64,000 bases of DNA from Cyrtodaria siliqua (lineage: Eukaryota; Mollusca; Bivalvia; Adapedonta; Hiatellidae): contig JAWPHD010001131.1 of the NCBI GenBank assembly GCA_037043455.1, positions 1-64,000 of the forward strand, written 5' to 3'. Both the position numbers and the translations under genes were made by a program. The notes below the pieces were generated by a model. It saw nothing but the letters and a program-made list of their open reading frames with translations. It ran no database searches and was not told the origin of the DNA. Within the stretch, counting starts at the first letter, position 1. Every line of letters begins with the position of its first letter. Positions 46,228 through 59,300 of this stretch are shown piece by piece.

Positions 46228-46548
46228 AGGGTGACACAATAACACGTACAGAGAGAACATATTAGTCTACTGTTGGAGGGTGATACAATAACACATACAG
46301 AGAGAACATAGTAGTCTACTGTTGGAGGGTGACCTACTGTTGGAGGGTGCCACAATAACACATACAGAGAGAACATATTAGTCTACTGTTGGATGGTGAC
46401 ACAATATCACATACAGAGAGAACATATTAGTCTACTGTTGTATGGTGACACAATAACACATACAGAGAGAACATATTAAGTCTACTGTTGGATGGTGATA
46501 CAATAACACATACAGAGAGAACATATTAGTCTACTGTTGGATCATCTA
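46228..46548. repeat. 50-bp tandem repeat
   Basis: Six units of acacaataacacatacagag / agaacatattagtctactgt / tggagggtg. Spacing is exactly 50 bp for most neighbours, with one longer step at 46,333. Confidence 0.9.
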
Positions 46549-46942
46549 GTTTAAGCCAAAATAATTTGAGTATAAAATGTACATGCGCTGTTTAAATAAG
46601 TCTTTTACTCGTTTTAATCATTTGAGCAATGAAAAACACATATCTAATCTAAGAGTCTATTCTCTCCGGTAAGGAGACAGATTACTGAATATTGTTATTT
46701 ATTTTCTTCAAGTGTTTGCATTCAGTTTTCATGTATTAGTTATATTTATTTAGATATTTACAATATTTGTACCTTATGTTTGACTATAACTTTCCAAAAT
46801 CATTTGCTTTCCCCTTCTTATGCAACACATACTGGCATTGAAAATGAGGAAATACACACATTATGCATCAAGGTATCATTTAAAGTGTGTCTGCAAATGC
46901 TAAACTTGTTAAGACTAAGTCAATCGATGCACACGCTATTGT

Positions 46943-46948
46943 TTTAAT
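46943..46948 (-). other. Possible polyadenylation signal of the large FN3-like gene
   Basis: ATTAAA on the minus strand about 75 nt after the stop codon at 47,025. It is the commonest variant of AATAAA; no AATAAA lies nearer. Confidence 0.35.
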
Positions 46949-47024
46949 TCAACTAAATGAAAAAAGACATGACTTCAAACAACCATCAACTAACAGAAAA
47001 CTTTGCTTTAGAGTTCAGCATCAT

Positions 47025-47314
47025 TTATGGAATAACAAATATGTTCGAGTGTGCAGTTTCAAATAAGCCACAATACGATATCGCTCTAACGGAGAACAGG
47101 ATGTCAACACCGTCCGCAGGGATCGTATCAACAGTTAGGTCAATCACAATGTCGGTATCAGTTGTTTCTTGCCATTGTACTAGATCTCCATCTCCTCCAT
47201 TACTCATCCCAACTGTCACCTCGAAATACAACGGATGTTCGGCCTGAAAGGCATCCTTCCAGAAGGCAGAGACTGTACCACGGCTTTTATTCCAGCTTGT
47301 TATGATGGAGGTTC
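47025..47314 (-). CDS. Large gene, last exon
   Basis: Acceptor tatattttag, phase 1; stop TAA at 47,025. Encodes GTVSAFWKDAFQAEHPLYF, EVTVGMSNGGDGD and ILFSVRAISYCGLFETAH, the final module. An ATTAAA follows about 75 nt later. Confidence 0.8.
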
Positions 47315-50300
47315 CTAAAATATACAACTTCTTATCACAGTCGTATTACATGTTATAAATAGTTTTTTCCAATCCTTAAACAATACGTATATATAGAAAA
47401 CAGAAAATTTCAAAATTCTAGAAAACAGAAATAATGAAACTTCTCAAAAATTGCACTTGTATGACTAAATGTATTTCAGTTTGTCGCAGCAATACATATT
47501 TCTATAGAGTTATATTTCTGTCGTTTTTAAAACTGTATTGCATATATAAAAAACAATAATTTCTGAACAAAACATTTTACTATTTAGCATTATTACTCGG
47601 GACATTTCTGTACGTGTATTACCTGTTAGTGTCGGTTTTCGCGTCAACAATTGCAAAGTTGCAACGCTTTTCTGACTATACATCTGAATTTGGTTTATAG
47701 CCGTCACAGATACAGTATATTCGCCATCTGGTAACTGGAGATTTGTAAAACTGGCGTAGGTAAACCCCTCAGTTGTACCAGCCACAAGTTCGTCAACATG
47801 AACCCCGCTACCATCCAAGGCAACCTGTTAAAAGATACAATTTAAACACTAGAAAATAAAACAGCTTTCGGATGAAACGTGTACCAGGGGGAAGTACAAT
47901 TGTAAGTGAGCATTACAATGAATTTTATCAGCTAGGTTTAGCCGAATATTGAGACGTACCATCATCACTAGTTTGAACTGAAATGGGAAATTAATTCACT
48001 TACCATTACTCATGAACGAATTAGCTGTCGTATGTAAACTGCTTCAACAGAGTTTCGGTAACTACACATAACGAAAATTTTCATAAGAACCATTAGAAGT
48101 AAATGACTCAATGATTCAACCAATAAATACTGAAAGATGGATCCCTTGGAAGCAACAAATACAAACAAGAGATAAAAGTAGCAGACTCGGTTTTATTGAG
48201 TCTGTTCATGCGGGTAATGTAAAGTGCAACACCTCTTACGCCTCCTAGCACCGATATTTTACTTTAAAGCCACAACGAATGGGCTTGATGATGACAATGG
48301 ACCAGTAAGTAATAACACTACTGTGCACACCTTCCATGGATGGTGATGAATGTAGTATTCGAATACCATTGGAGTAAAGACACGCATTCAAAACAAACAA
48401 CAGTTTCAAGGATAAATAAAAGAAAATCATGCGATACCACATTTATAGAAGTGTTGACTATTCCACAACAAGGGTTGTATATTATACTCCTACCTTATAG
48501 ATGAGATCTATATAAAAATGAATTGAATTGAATGTTGTTTAACGGCTCATTAACACAGTATAGGTTATTTAGAGCCGCCCCAGAGAGGGGTGAAGGTTAC
48601 ATAGGAATCCGGGAACCGTGCCCTACTCTTATTATGGAATATATTCCTATGGTTCGTTAACATGCTCGGAGGGTAGACCGATACACGGGACCGCCCGGTT
48701 TACGTCCCCATCCGAAAAATGAAGAGAATCGATATGCTTTCTTATCGATTTTTCATAGTGTATCAGGAAAAATGAAACAAATACGACCCATGGAATCCGT
48801 TTAGCACTACATACTTGTCACATTTATGAGACATTACAAAATAATATCCAGGGGTTCCATTCATTCGTAAGCCTTTCTGAAATGCGTCTCTTAAATTTTC
48901 AAATCTTGCGATAGTTGTTAAAGCTCCACCCGCTGTGGATGTTGAGTAGAGTTCTGGACTATTTAACAAAATGTAAATATTTGCAAACAATAGAAAGTGG
49001 ATACCTACCAGATAGCTGTCTATTCCTTCGTCATTCCTAAATCCGGTCCATCTGAATCGTACTTCAGACGAGTTACCATGGTATACACCTCGGACTGGAT
49101 ACTGAGTTGGGGAAGTTGTCAACACCTCTAGCAAAACACCCTCCATGGACGGTGACGAATGTAGTATTCGAATACCACTGGAGTAGCCAGTATTTGTCAG
49201 ACCTGCTCCGTTAGTACATTTTACAGTTATATATAGAACCGCATCTGGTAGGCCAACACTGTTGAAATCAGCAGTGGCGTAATCTTGTCCATTTTCGACA
49301 CTTACAAAATTCTGTACCGATATGTCACCAGGTGAGGTTCCTGTATTTTTAAGCAAATACATATATTAATTAAAAGGCTTCAAAGAGACGAAAGACATGT
49401 TTACATATTCGAAATATGGAACTGCATACAGTGATAGTTAAATATACCAAATGTATACTGGTTGGTTAAACTGTACATATAGTAGCGATTGACATGTCCA
49501 TGATTCGCATGCCTTTGCTCCATATACGTGCAACAGTTTAAGGACCTATTTCCCAACACTAAATGATCAGTGAAAAGGCATGGAAAGCTTGCTTATTTAC
49601 TGCTAACATGCTACATGACCGATTAGCTCAGGAATATACATTGCAGCCCGAGTAACGTTTTCTCTTTGAAAAACATCGGTATAATGAACGGTATCTAGGG
49701 TATAGCAGTATATAATACTGCAGACTTTACTTTTTATCGAGAAAAACAAGCTGTACTAAATACACAACTTTGTTAATTCATTGTTTTTAGAAGAACAACA
49801 CGTCAATACACAACTAATGAAACATCTGCTTTTATGGTTTCATACAAAATATGTGTTGGGAGGGCCTCATCAACTGAAACACAATTGAATACCGTCATTT
49901 CCTCCTGCACATGTATGCCTAACAGTGACTTACAGTTACCTTTTTTTCTCCTTCCCCAAATACGATAGGCTGGCAATAGGTCCTTAATCATCTATGAACT
50001 AGGACTACGTACACTACTTGCTATCAATTACATAAACAATAGGCTGGAAATAGGTCCTTAATCATCTATGAACTATAACTACGTACACTACTTGCTATCA
50101 ATTACATAAACAATAGGCTGGAAATAGGTCCTTAATCATCTATGAACTATAACTACGTACACTACTTGCTATCAATTACATAAACAATAGGTTGGAAATA
50201 GGTCCTTAATCATCTATGAACTATAACTACGTACACTACTTGCTATTAGTTACATAAACAATAGGATGGAAATAGGTCCTTAATCATCTATGAACTATAA

Positions 50301-53300
50301 CTACGTACACTACTTGCTATCAATTACATAAACACGAACCATTGTGTCTACCAAAGATGATCTAGGCCTACAATATACACAATAATTTACCTATAGCCCA
50401 TTTACATTCCTCCACCCCAGATTCTGGATCTTCAACCATCCAATGACCAGAAATTGATGAAGTGTCCCTTTGAAAGTCAATGTCCTTCCCTGAAATATTA
50501 TTAAATAAAACAGATTACATGATCAACACTTAATATATGTTTAAACATGTAGCTGAAGAAATATAATACTCTAGATTAAGATTATAATCTAGAACTTATA
50601 CGAAAAGGTATTTTTATAAACAACAAATATAACTTAATGTAGCGTTATGACTGTCCAATAGTATTACCTTTTTCTAATCCATCGTTCACATACAGAAAAA
50701 ATGGAGGAGTAAGATCAATGCTGATGGGGACAGAGTAGCTGACAGTCCTCAACCCAGCCCCGTTGACGGCCACTACAGTAACATACACCAGTGTACCGTG
50801 CACAAGATGCAGTGAATAGGTATAGGCAAACGTCCGTCGACCCACACTGGTGAATTCTTGTAAATGTGTACCACCCTCAACAGTACCTGCAATCAAATAA
50901 TGATTGGAATACATTTACATATAATTATTGGAATAAAGTTGATTTGAATAAGTTTGTGAACACTTGGCAACACATTAACAAACTGGTTTTAACTTGACCA
51001 GGTAAATAGTATTAAGCTAAGTATAAGAGTCCTTTCTTCAACAACATTTCGGAATAGTACTTGTGTCAACTGTTAGTTATTATTTGAAAATACACAATAT
51101 TTGAATTTACATCTACGATTTTGTATATTGCCGTTTGCGATTATTTTTTGGACCATTGACATTTTTTTGTGTCACATATACTGAGGATCAATGCAAACGC
51201 TCCAGTGGAGTTTATGGATGTCAAATTTTATTGCTTAAGCAATTTATAATAATAAGAGCATATCTTGAAATTTAATGTATTAATTAACAGTTGCAAACAC
51301 TATTTGTCTCAAATTCCCAAACTTGTTTTATGGTGATCAATTAGTCACATGGGTGAAAAACAAAAGTCATGTCCAACAGTTTTACCGTTCCTAGGAAATC
51401 ATCCCGACATACGTTATTTCTGGAAGATAAAGCCAGGCAACATTCAGCTAGAGTTACAAGTGACGATATCTTGCTGGAATAATGTGGTGTCGGGATGATT
51501 TCATTTGAACGGCAAAACGGTTGGCCATACCCGGTATTAAAATGTGTTACTTTAATATTTTACCGAGGAGGATTTAATTGATCACTATACAACGTGTTCA
51601 GGAATCTGAGCCAATCAGTGTTTGCAGTTGTTAATTAATATCCTTCAATTTCAAAATATGCACCTTTTATTATAAATTACTTTAGCAATAAAACTTAACA
51701 CTCATAAAATCATTGACCCTCAGTATATTTCTACGGGACTTTATTAAATGCCGTTTACTTGCGTTCTTACATACTAATTAAGGCATACATGCCATTACTA
51801 TACCTATTGCCCAGAAGTATTCAACAATACCGCTCTCTGGATCTACAAAACTCCAATCTGCGTGTATAGAAGACCAATCATGGATGAACGTGGTATGAAC
51901 TTTGACATGGCCTGCAATGTCAGCGGTTTCTGTGTCGTGTAGGATGTAATGTTCTAGTTGTATATTGTCAATGGCGATTGTAGTGTGACTGTTAACAGTT
52001 CCGATCTCCATAGTGACGTTGGGCGCAAATAGATTAAAGAAGAACACATACGGTTGCCAGGCGTATTTTAACATATTTCCTGTGCCTTCGGCGGGTTTCT
52101 CATACAAGAGAAACACATGTCTTTCACCGTTTATGGCTACGAAGCCTTCATTGGATGACAATAATAGGCTTTTAAAGGGAACTGCGGAAGAGGAAAACTT
52201 AAGACGATATCGTCCATTTTGTGAAATAGTAATGATTTGTGTGACACTTCCACGTAACAATAAACACGTTTCTCCATCTGGTACACTGTGAAGTGCTCCC
52301 AATTTTGTTGAAACTACACACGTGTCGATGGTAGACACCCATTGAGCTGGTGAATATAAGTCACAGTCTGTCAGCACCTTTGTACTGTTTGCTCCATACG
52401 AGTCGCTTTCTGTTTCAAAGGATGGATTTTCTACTACATTCAGACCATACCCCACTTCCTTTGACCTTACAGGAGGAGATATATCAATAACGATTCCATT
52501 AGAAGACACCGTCTCAGAAGTACGGCCCACGACATCAATAGCTCTTACTTCTGTCACAAGAACAGACCCTGTATCAGAAAAACAGGTATATAGTATGGTT
52601 ACCCTCATTAGCTTGAGATTCATTTGTATTTATTTGTAATGAATGTATAAACGTTTTCCTTGAAAGCTTGATCATTTATTACATGGCATAATGCGTATCA
52701 CATTTTTCGAAACAATATTGTCGATACTAAAAGCAAAGGTTAATATAGCCTTTTTAATAGCTATTTTTATACAGTTTCTTTGTTACGTGTACACAGTTGT
52801 TAGATTATATTTTATTAGTAACTATACCTGACTTAAAAGGTGTCGATGTTATATAATCACGTTTTGTTGCCATACCAACAGGTGACATGGGCTGGATATC
52901 ACACTGACCAATAACTGAAGAAATGCAACATTCATAAGTCCTAATTCCAGAATCCTTGTCTGAAAATCCATACCAAAACGACGGAAGATTGGTTGTCGAA
53001 TTTATTGCATGCATGTCCTTTAATGCTGAAAATAAATATAAAACATACCTTTAATACCAACACAGTGTGACGAAGCATTGTCGAATTTACATCATGAATG
53101 CTCCTTAATGCCTTAAATTAATACACAATATTATATTTTATATGATATAACGCAAACTGATTTTGTGTATGTTGAGTAAGGTATAACTTTTAAGCGCATT
53201 TATTCAGACTAGGCTCGATAATAAAATACTGTTTTTAAATATATTATTAATATATGAGGATTTAAAACTTTTAAAGAAACGTATGGATTGATGGTAAATT

Positions 53301-56300
53301 ATATCAAACTTCAACCAAATACCTACAATTGGGCATAGTCTGTAACAATCATTGCTTGAAATTCTATGGATTAGACTAACTGTTTGTTACTTTTCAAAAA
53401 TCCAAGGGCTATAACTCCGGAATTATAGGTGATATCTAGCAGGTTATCGAACTTGGCCTAGATGTTATAGCCATACACATTGTCCAAACGTTTCATCAAG
53501 TTCGCAAAAAATCGTGAAATTAAAAATTCAAGGGACATAACTCCGGCATTATATGTGCTATCTGGCTAGTTATCGAACTTGACCGAGATAGTATGCCAAT
53601 AAACATTGACCCCAAGTTGCAACAGGATTGGATTATAAATCTTAAAGTTGTTGAGCGGAAACTGCAAATATCGTTAATTTTTAAAAATTAAGGGGCCTTT
53701 TCTCCATTATGATAGGTGTGATCTGGCTGACTGTCGAACTCGGTTTAGACAGTATGTCCATAATTATTGATCCCAAGTTTCATCAAGCTTGGATTATAAA
53801 TGTGAAAATTATTGAGCGGTGACCACGATCATTTTCAATTTTCAAAAACACCCAATGGTCATAACGCCGGCAGTATACGTGCGATCAGGCTGGTTATTAA
53901 AAATGGCTTAGATAGTATGGACATTCACATTGTCCTAAAGTTTCATCAAGATCGGATTATCAATATTAAAGTTATTTGACGCAAACAAAGTGGCGACGGG
54001 CTGACGGAACGACAGACAGTAATACAAATGTGTGATCTGATATTGACTATACATACATACGTTACTTATGTTAAAATGGATAATCTTATCCGAAATAGTG
54101 TTATGTGTTATTGAATAAAGAATATATTTTAAAACGCAAACATATAAGGACAGAATATAGTCATGTTTATGATTTGGATTTGTTTTATGATTTGATTTTC
54201 AAATTTCTCTTTTCATATTATTTTTGTTTTTGATTGGTTGCACTTCCATGGTGTACACAAATAAATGGCACATACTTAGTTGTTATAGGTCAAGAATCAA
54301 GCCGTTCGGCTATGGCGTAGTGTGCAGACGAGCGAGGTCATTCGATAGCAATACTATATACTACTGATGTGATAACATTACTTACCCTCTCCATCGTGGA
54401 CAATGCCAGTTGATGGTGGATGGAGGTCAAGCATGAAGCCGTCCGAGTACTCCGTAGAATGCAGACCCGCTAGGTTATATGCCTGTACGACTGTATAATA
54501 TTTCGTGTCTTCTTCAAATGGCAACCCTGTTATGTCGTAGGAAGTGGTGGAAGAGGATAGATCTTGTCCCAGAACGTGCACATCACGACCTAGAATAAGC
54601 AGAATCATTATGTTTAACGTTTATATATGTAACTTGGCAGTTAAATTGATCATACATTGCACAAAGATGTAGCATACTTTGCCGACTTAAACCAAATTGA
54701 AACAAAACATTTTGCTTAGGACTCACACCGCATATTTTCTGATTTACACATACATTTAATTGACAATAGGTATTGTCGCATTAGACACGTTAGAGGCATA
54801 AAGCCATCGGAGTGTTAGTCAGCATTAGTATGCATATTTGCACTCTACATACCGCCTTGATAAGTGCTGATGTATACATGATATTTTGACAGACTGCCAT
54901 CGGTGTTGAATTTATTTGTCCAATCCGCCTTCACATTCATGGTTCTTGTAATATAATCAACATCCTTCGTACCTCCATATAGTAACTCCTTTACCTACAA
55001 CGGGTTATCATCGATAATCAAGAATAGCTTCGAAGATACATTGTGTTCAGCTTCTTTTTTCTTTTTATTTGTTTGTTGTTTTACTTTAAAATAATTGAGT
55101 CAACAAATACTTTTTATTTTTATCATAAATGTTGAGACTAACCAGTTTTATTTTGAATTATGACCGTTTTGTAACGTTTAGTGCCATTTTTGATACAACT
55201 ACACTTATATTCATACTTTATTTGAGATATTCACATATTATTAAACACATAGTTACTTCTTATTTGTGTGTCCAATATGTTACGTCTATTAAGCTACATA
55301 GTTAGCTAACTTCACAACTTAAACACATTTAATACATATTTTTAAGGTGTTCAATAGCCAAAATTAGATCTTTATAAAACAAATATGTGTATGTGGGTCA
55401 AGTTCCCGCTATGATAAACAACCACTAATAAGACATACAAGACATTTACTGATTGGTCAGATTGATTACTACGACTATGTGCACATTACATCTTTGTTTC
55501 TTATATCGTCAGTGCTTATTATATTCATACTGGTAACTTGAAAAATTACATTGTCATTTATTTGTGCGTTATAACAGTCAATAACTGTACCTTTCTTCCT
55601 CTAATTGAAACTGGTTTCGGAGGTGTTGAGTATATTAACACTCCCGGGCTCTTGAATATCGCAAACGTATTTGCATCATACCACGCACGTACAAAGAACG
55701 AATATCTATCGCGTTCTGTCAGTGTCTTTCCTAAAATAATATAATGATAATTTTTTATTCAGGTTTGGAATACGAGTATATTTTCAACATTCTCTTGTTA
55801 TATTTTCGTCCAATAAACGACAGAAAAATAATATTGGATTTTTACAGGAGTTAACAAATGTTAGCAATTTTTTTGTGTTTGTGATTTCACATGCTTTGCT
55901 TTTTATTAATTTTGTAAATGTTGTTTGTTTTAATTGCGTGTTTTTTTTTGTTATCTGTGAAAGAAATATAAAAAGATTGGACAGGGAAAGCAGCATTCAA
56001 GGACGACAGTCAACCACAAAACACAGAAACAAACACGCAAACAGACAAACGAGAAGGCAAAGGTAATAATAAATGCAAACGACATCACAAACACAAAAGG
56101 GTTGACACTAGGGCTACCGCATTGGAATGGTCAGTGGCAAAGTAGGCCACTGGGGGGTTTGAACCGGTTCTAGGGTGCACCAAACCTCACACTTACCCTA
56201 CTGTCATCCCATTAAAACAGGACAGTGTAAATAAAGAAATCCCCGCCATGATCTAATCTCTAACCAACAAGGCAGCATCAATAGTCAATATAAGTAAAAC

Positions 56301-59300
56301 ACAAATATGCTCGTGTAAATATAATACAAGCAAACAATAGCCTAGAAAGACACAATGAAGGTACTCAATGACTTGGCCGAAGCCAGAGCAACAAGAGAAC
56401 AATCCATTAAGGGCACGACAAGAAAGATCATAGACAAAAGAAAGCTACACATCCACATTGTTTGTGTTTGGTAAGGATCATTACTTTCAATAAATGTTGA
56501 GATATAATTTATGTTCTAGCTCGTGCCACGCGCAACAAATATATGTAACAAATTAACAATATTCATACCGTGTTGATGAGTAAATACCCATGATGTGGTT
56601 CTACCAGCATCGTGCCATACTCTATCGGATGTTTCATCAAACACACCCTTTGGGATATCGTACATTGTCTCACCAACACTCCATTCGTACCTGGAGAAAG
56701 TATGTAACAGTTGTTATATTAACCTTTGATATATGTTGTAACTTTAAACAAACCAATGCCACAACGATACAGTCATGTGTTCGTACTGTTGTGTACATAC
56801 ACAGACAACATTATTTAGGAAAGGAAAAACCACTAATGACGGTCACAATCAACACTTTAACAATTTGAAGAAACAATTATTCTAAAATATATTGTAGCGT
56901 TTGCATTATGTGACTCTGAATATACTAAATAAATGAACGAATACCAAAGTGGATCCAGTCCTTGGCGTTTTGCAATTGTCCAATTTGCCGCAAGAAACGA
57001 GTTGACAGGCGAATGCTCGACTTGTTGGCTATTTACAGGAAACGTTAAGTCTAAATAATCCCTTACTTCAACGATGGCGTTACTGTTTGCTGAATAATAA
57101 TAATATTAAAAATAATAATAATAATAAAATTAATCTTCCTCCTCCTCATCATCTTTCTTTTTCATCTTTTCTCTCATCACCAGCACCCGGATGTTCCTTT
57201 TCCGAAATACTTAAATATTGATACTATAAGGCAAGCGGAGTTTTTATTTCAAATAAATAATGCCTGACTAAATTGAAACAATAACCCACCAGAAGAAACA
57301 TCATTGCAGATTGCTTCAGCATTGTAACACAATTCTCCATGAGGTGCGCATGTGCAATGCCCATGACAGGTTTTAGATGTACACCTTCTTACCAGGGACA
57401 GCATTCCGCCATAAACCAAAGCAAGTTCAGCGTGAACAATGGGACTTCGTAGCCCAACCTTAAATGAAAAAATACTGCCTATAATATAATTATGTAAAAT
57501 ATAACTAAAGGACATTGTTTTTTAAATGTTCCATGACTACATTTTATGACTTAAATTGTTCATAACTAAACTTTATATACTATAAAATAGTCAATTTAAA
57601 TATGTTTGTAATTACATTACTTACTATGGTGTACTCGGTATTTACATTTAGTTAGTATGTAACAACTTAAGTAATAAACATACCCCATTGGTAGCCCACA
57701 TGCTGATATACACGGATTTGAATTTTCTCAGTGGCTGTGTCCCGACACTATGTAATTGCACCAATCCTTCATCATGTTCTACGCCGTCATATTTATGAGG
57801 CAAAATCGTCGACATATTCACTTTCTGTTGTAAATTTAAAGGACATTAAATATACGGCGCACAATTACGAATTAACCGTAAGAAGAACGTTCCGCAATAT
57901 TTAACGCGGTATTGACTGAGGTATAGAACTAACTAAAATACAAGAGGCCCAAGAGGGCCTGTGGACGCTCTACTGGCTAATATGGCTCTTGTGACATCAA
58001 TGAAGCGAGTGACTATCGTCTTAAAGAGGCAAAATATAGCATTTTTAACTAAATCAGGAGCCATAACTCCGCCATTACTGATCCGATCTGGCTGGTTTTC
58101 CAAGTTGGCCAGTGGAGATAATAAAAATAAAAAAATAAATCAACTTTTTTTAAAAAAAAATATACATGTCTATGTAAAACATGTGACCCTCGGGGCGGGG
58201 CCAAATGTGACCCCAGGGTCACCATTTGAACAAACTTGGTAAAGGACCATAAGCTTATAATAAATGTAAAATATCAAACCTCTGGCTCTTGTAGTTTCCG
58301 AGAAGAAGATTTTTAAAAAAAAAATCCTATATAAGTCTATGTAAAACTGTGACCCTCGGGGCGGGGACAAATTTGACCCAGGGTCACCATTTGAACAAAC
58401 TTAGTAGAGGACCATAAGCTGATGCTACATGTAATGAGAGCTCTGTGCCTTGTGGTTTCAGAGAAGAAGATTTTTTAAAGTTTTTTCCTATATGTCTATA
58501 TGAAAAACATGCAAAACCTCAATATACAAACTTTGGACCCCCGGGGCACGGCCATATTTTACCCGGGGACTTTAGTTGAACAAACTTGATAGTCTAGGCG
58601 TTGGCAGCAATCATTTTAAAAGAAAAACTGTTGAAATCTGTCCAGCGGTTCTGGAGAAGTAGATTTTTTAAGTTTTCGATCATATATGGTAATGGCAGCC
58701 ATCTTGGATGTAGCGCTGACCTAATTTTAACAAATCTAAAAAGCATTCATCTAAGGATCATCCATGTGAAGTTTGGTCAAAATTAGGCAAGCGGTTTTGA
58801 GGAGAAGTCGTTTGAAGAAAAGTTAACGGACGACGGACGACGGACGGACGACAGACGACGGAAGACAGACAACACACCATCCCATAAGTTCTGCTGGCCC
58901 TTGGCTTTTCAAACACATGTAAATAGGGGTATCATATTATAAACGAGAACTGTTAGTTGATGAACTTCAGTAATGGAACACGCAATACAAAACATTGCAG
59001 TTCATGATCATAACTAATTAAAATACGTTATCTTATTCCATTTTATTTAAACAAATCATTTCAGATATCAAATGGGTGTAGGAACAGAATATCGAACTTT
59101 ATTGAAACATTCAGAATTTGATAATACCTCATTTAAATCGTTTGCCATATAGGAACTACCAATGTTAATGGTGTACGATACTATTCCAGAATGAACATCA
59201 GTGAAGCCTAGCCAGGCCAGGTCTAAGCCTATACTATTCCATGCCATCCACCCTTTTGGCTGACGACCCAATGCAGCTGCGTGATCGGTATTTATAGCAA

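Larger units (their letters stand above)
38300..46940. other. Gene-poor stretch rich in hairpins and minisatellites
   Basis: No exon with supported splice sites and coding-like residues was found outside the promoter-like site near 41.1 kb. Plus-strand frames at 42,908 and 43,278 are AT-rich and lack protein-like composition. Confidence 0.5.

Noticed and set aside
48960..49010. A 46-bp intron within exon 14 of the large gene
   Set aside because: Borders look like splice sites, but removal shifts the frame into a stop while the unspliced reading stays open and meets the next exon in phase.
52013..52291. Plus-strand frame of 92 codons
   Set aside because: Antisense shadow of the jelly-roll exon.
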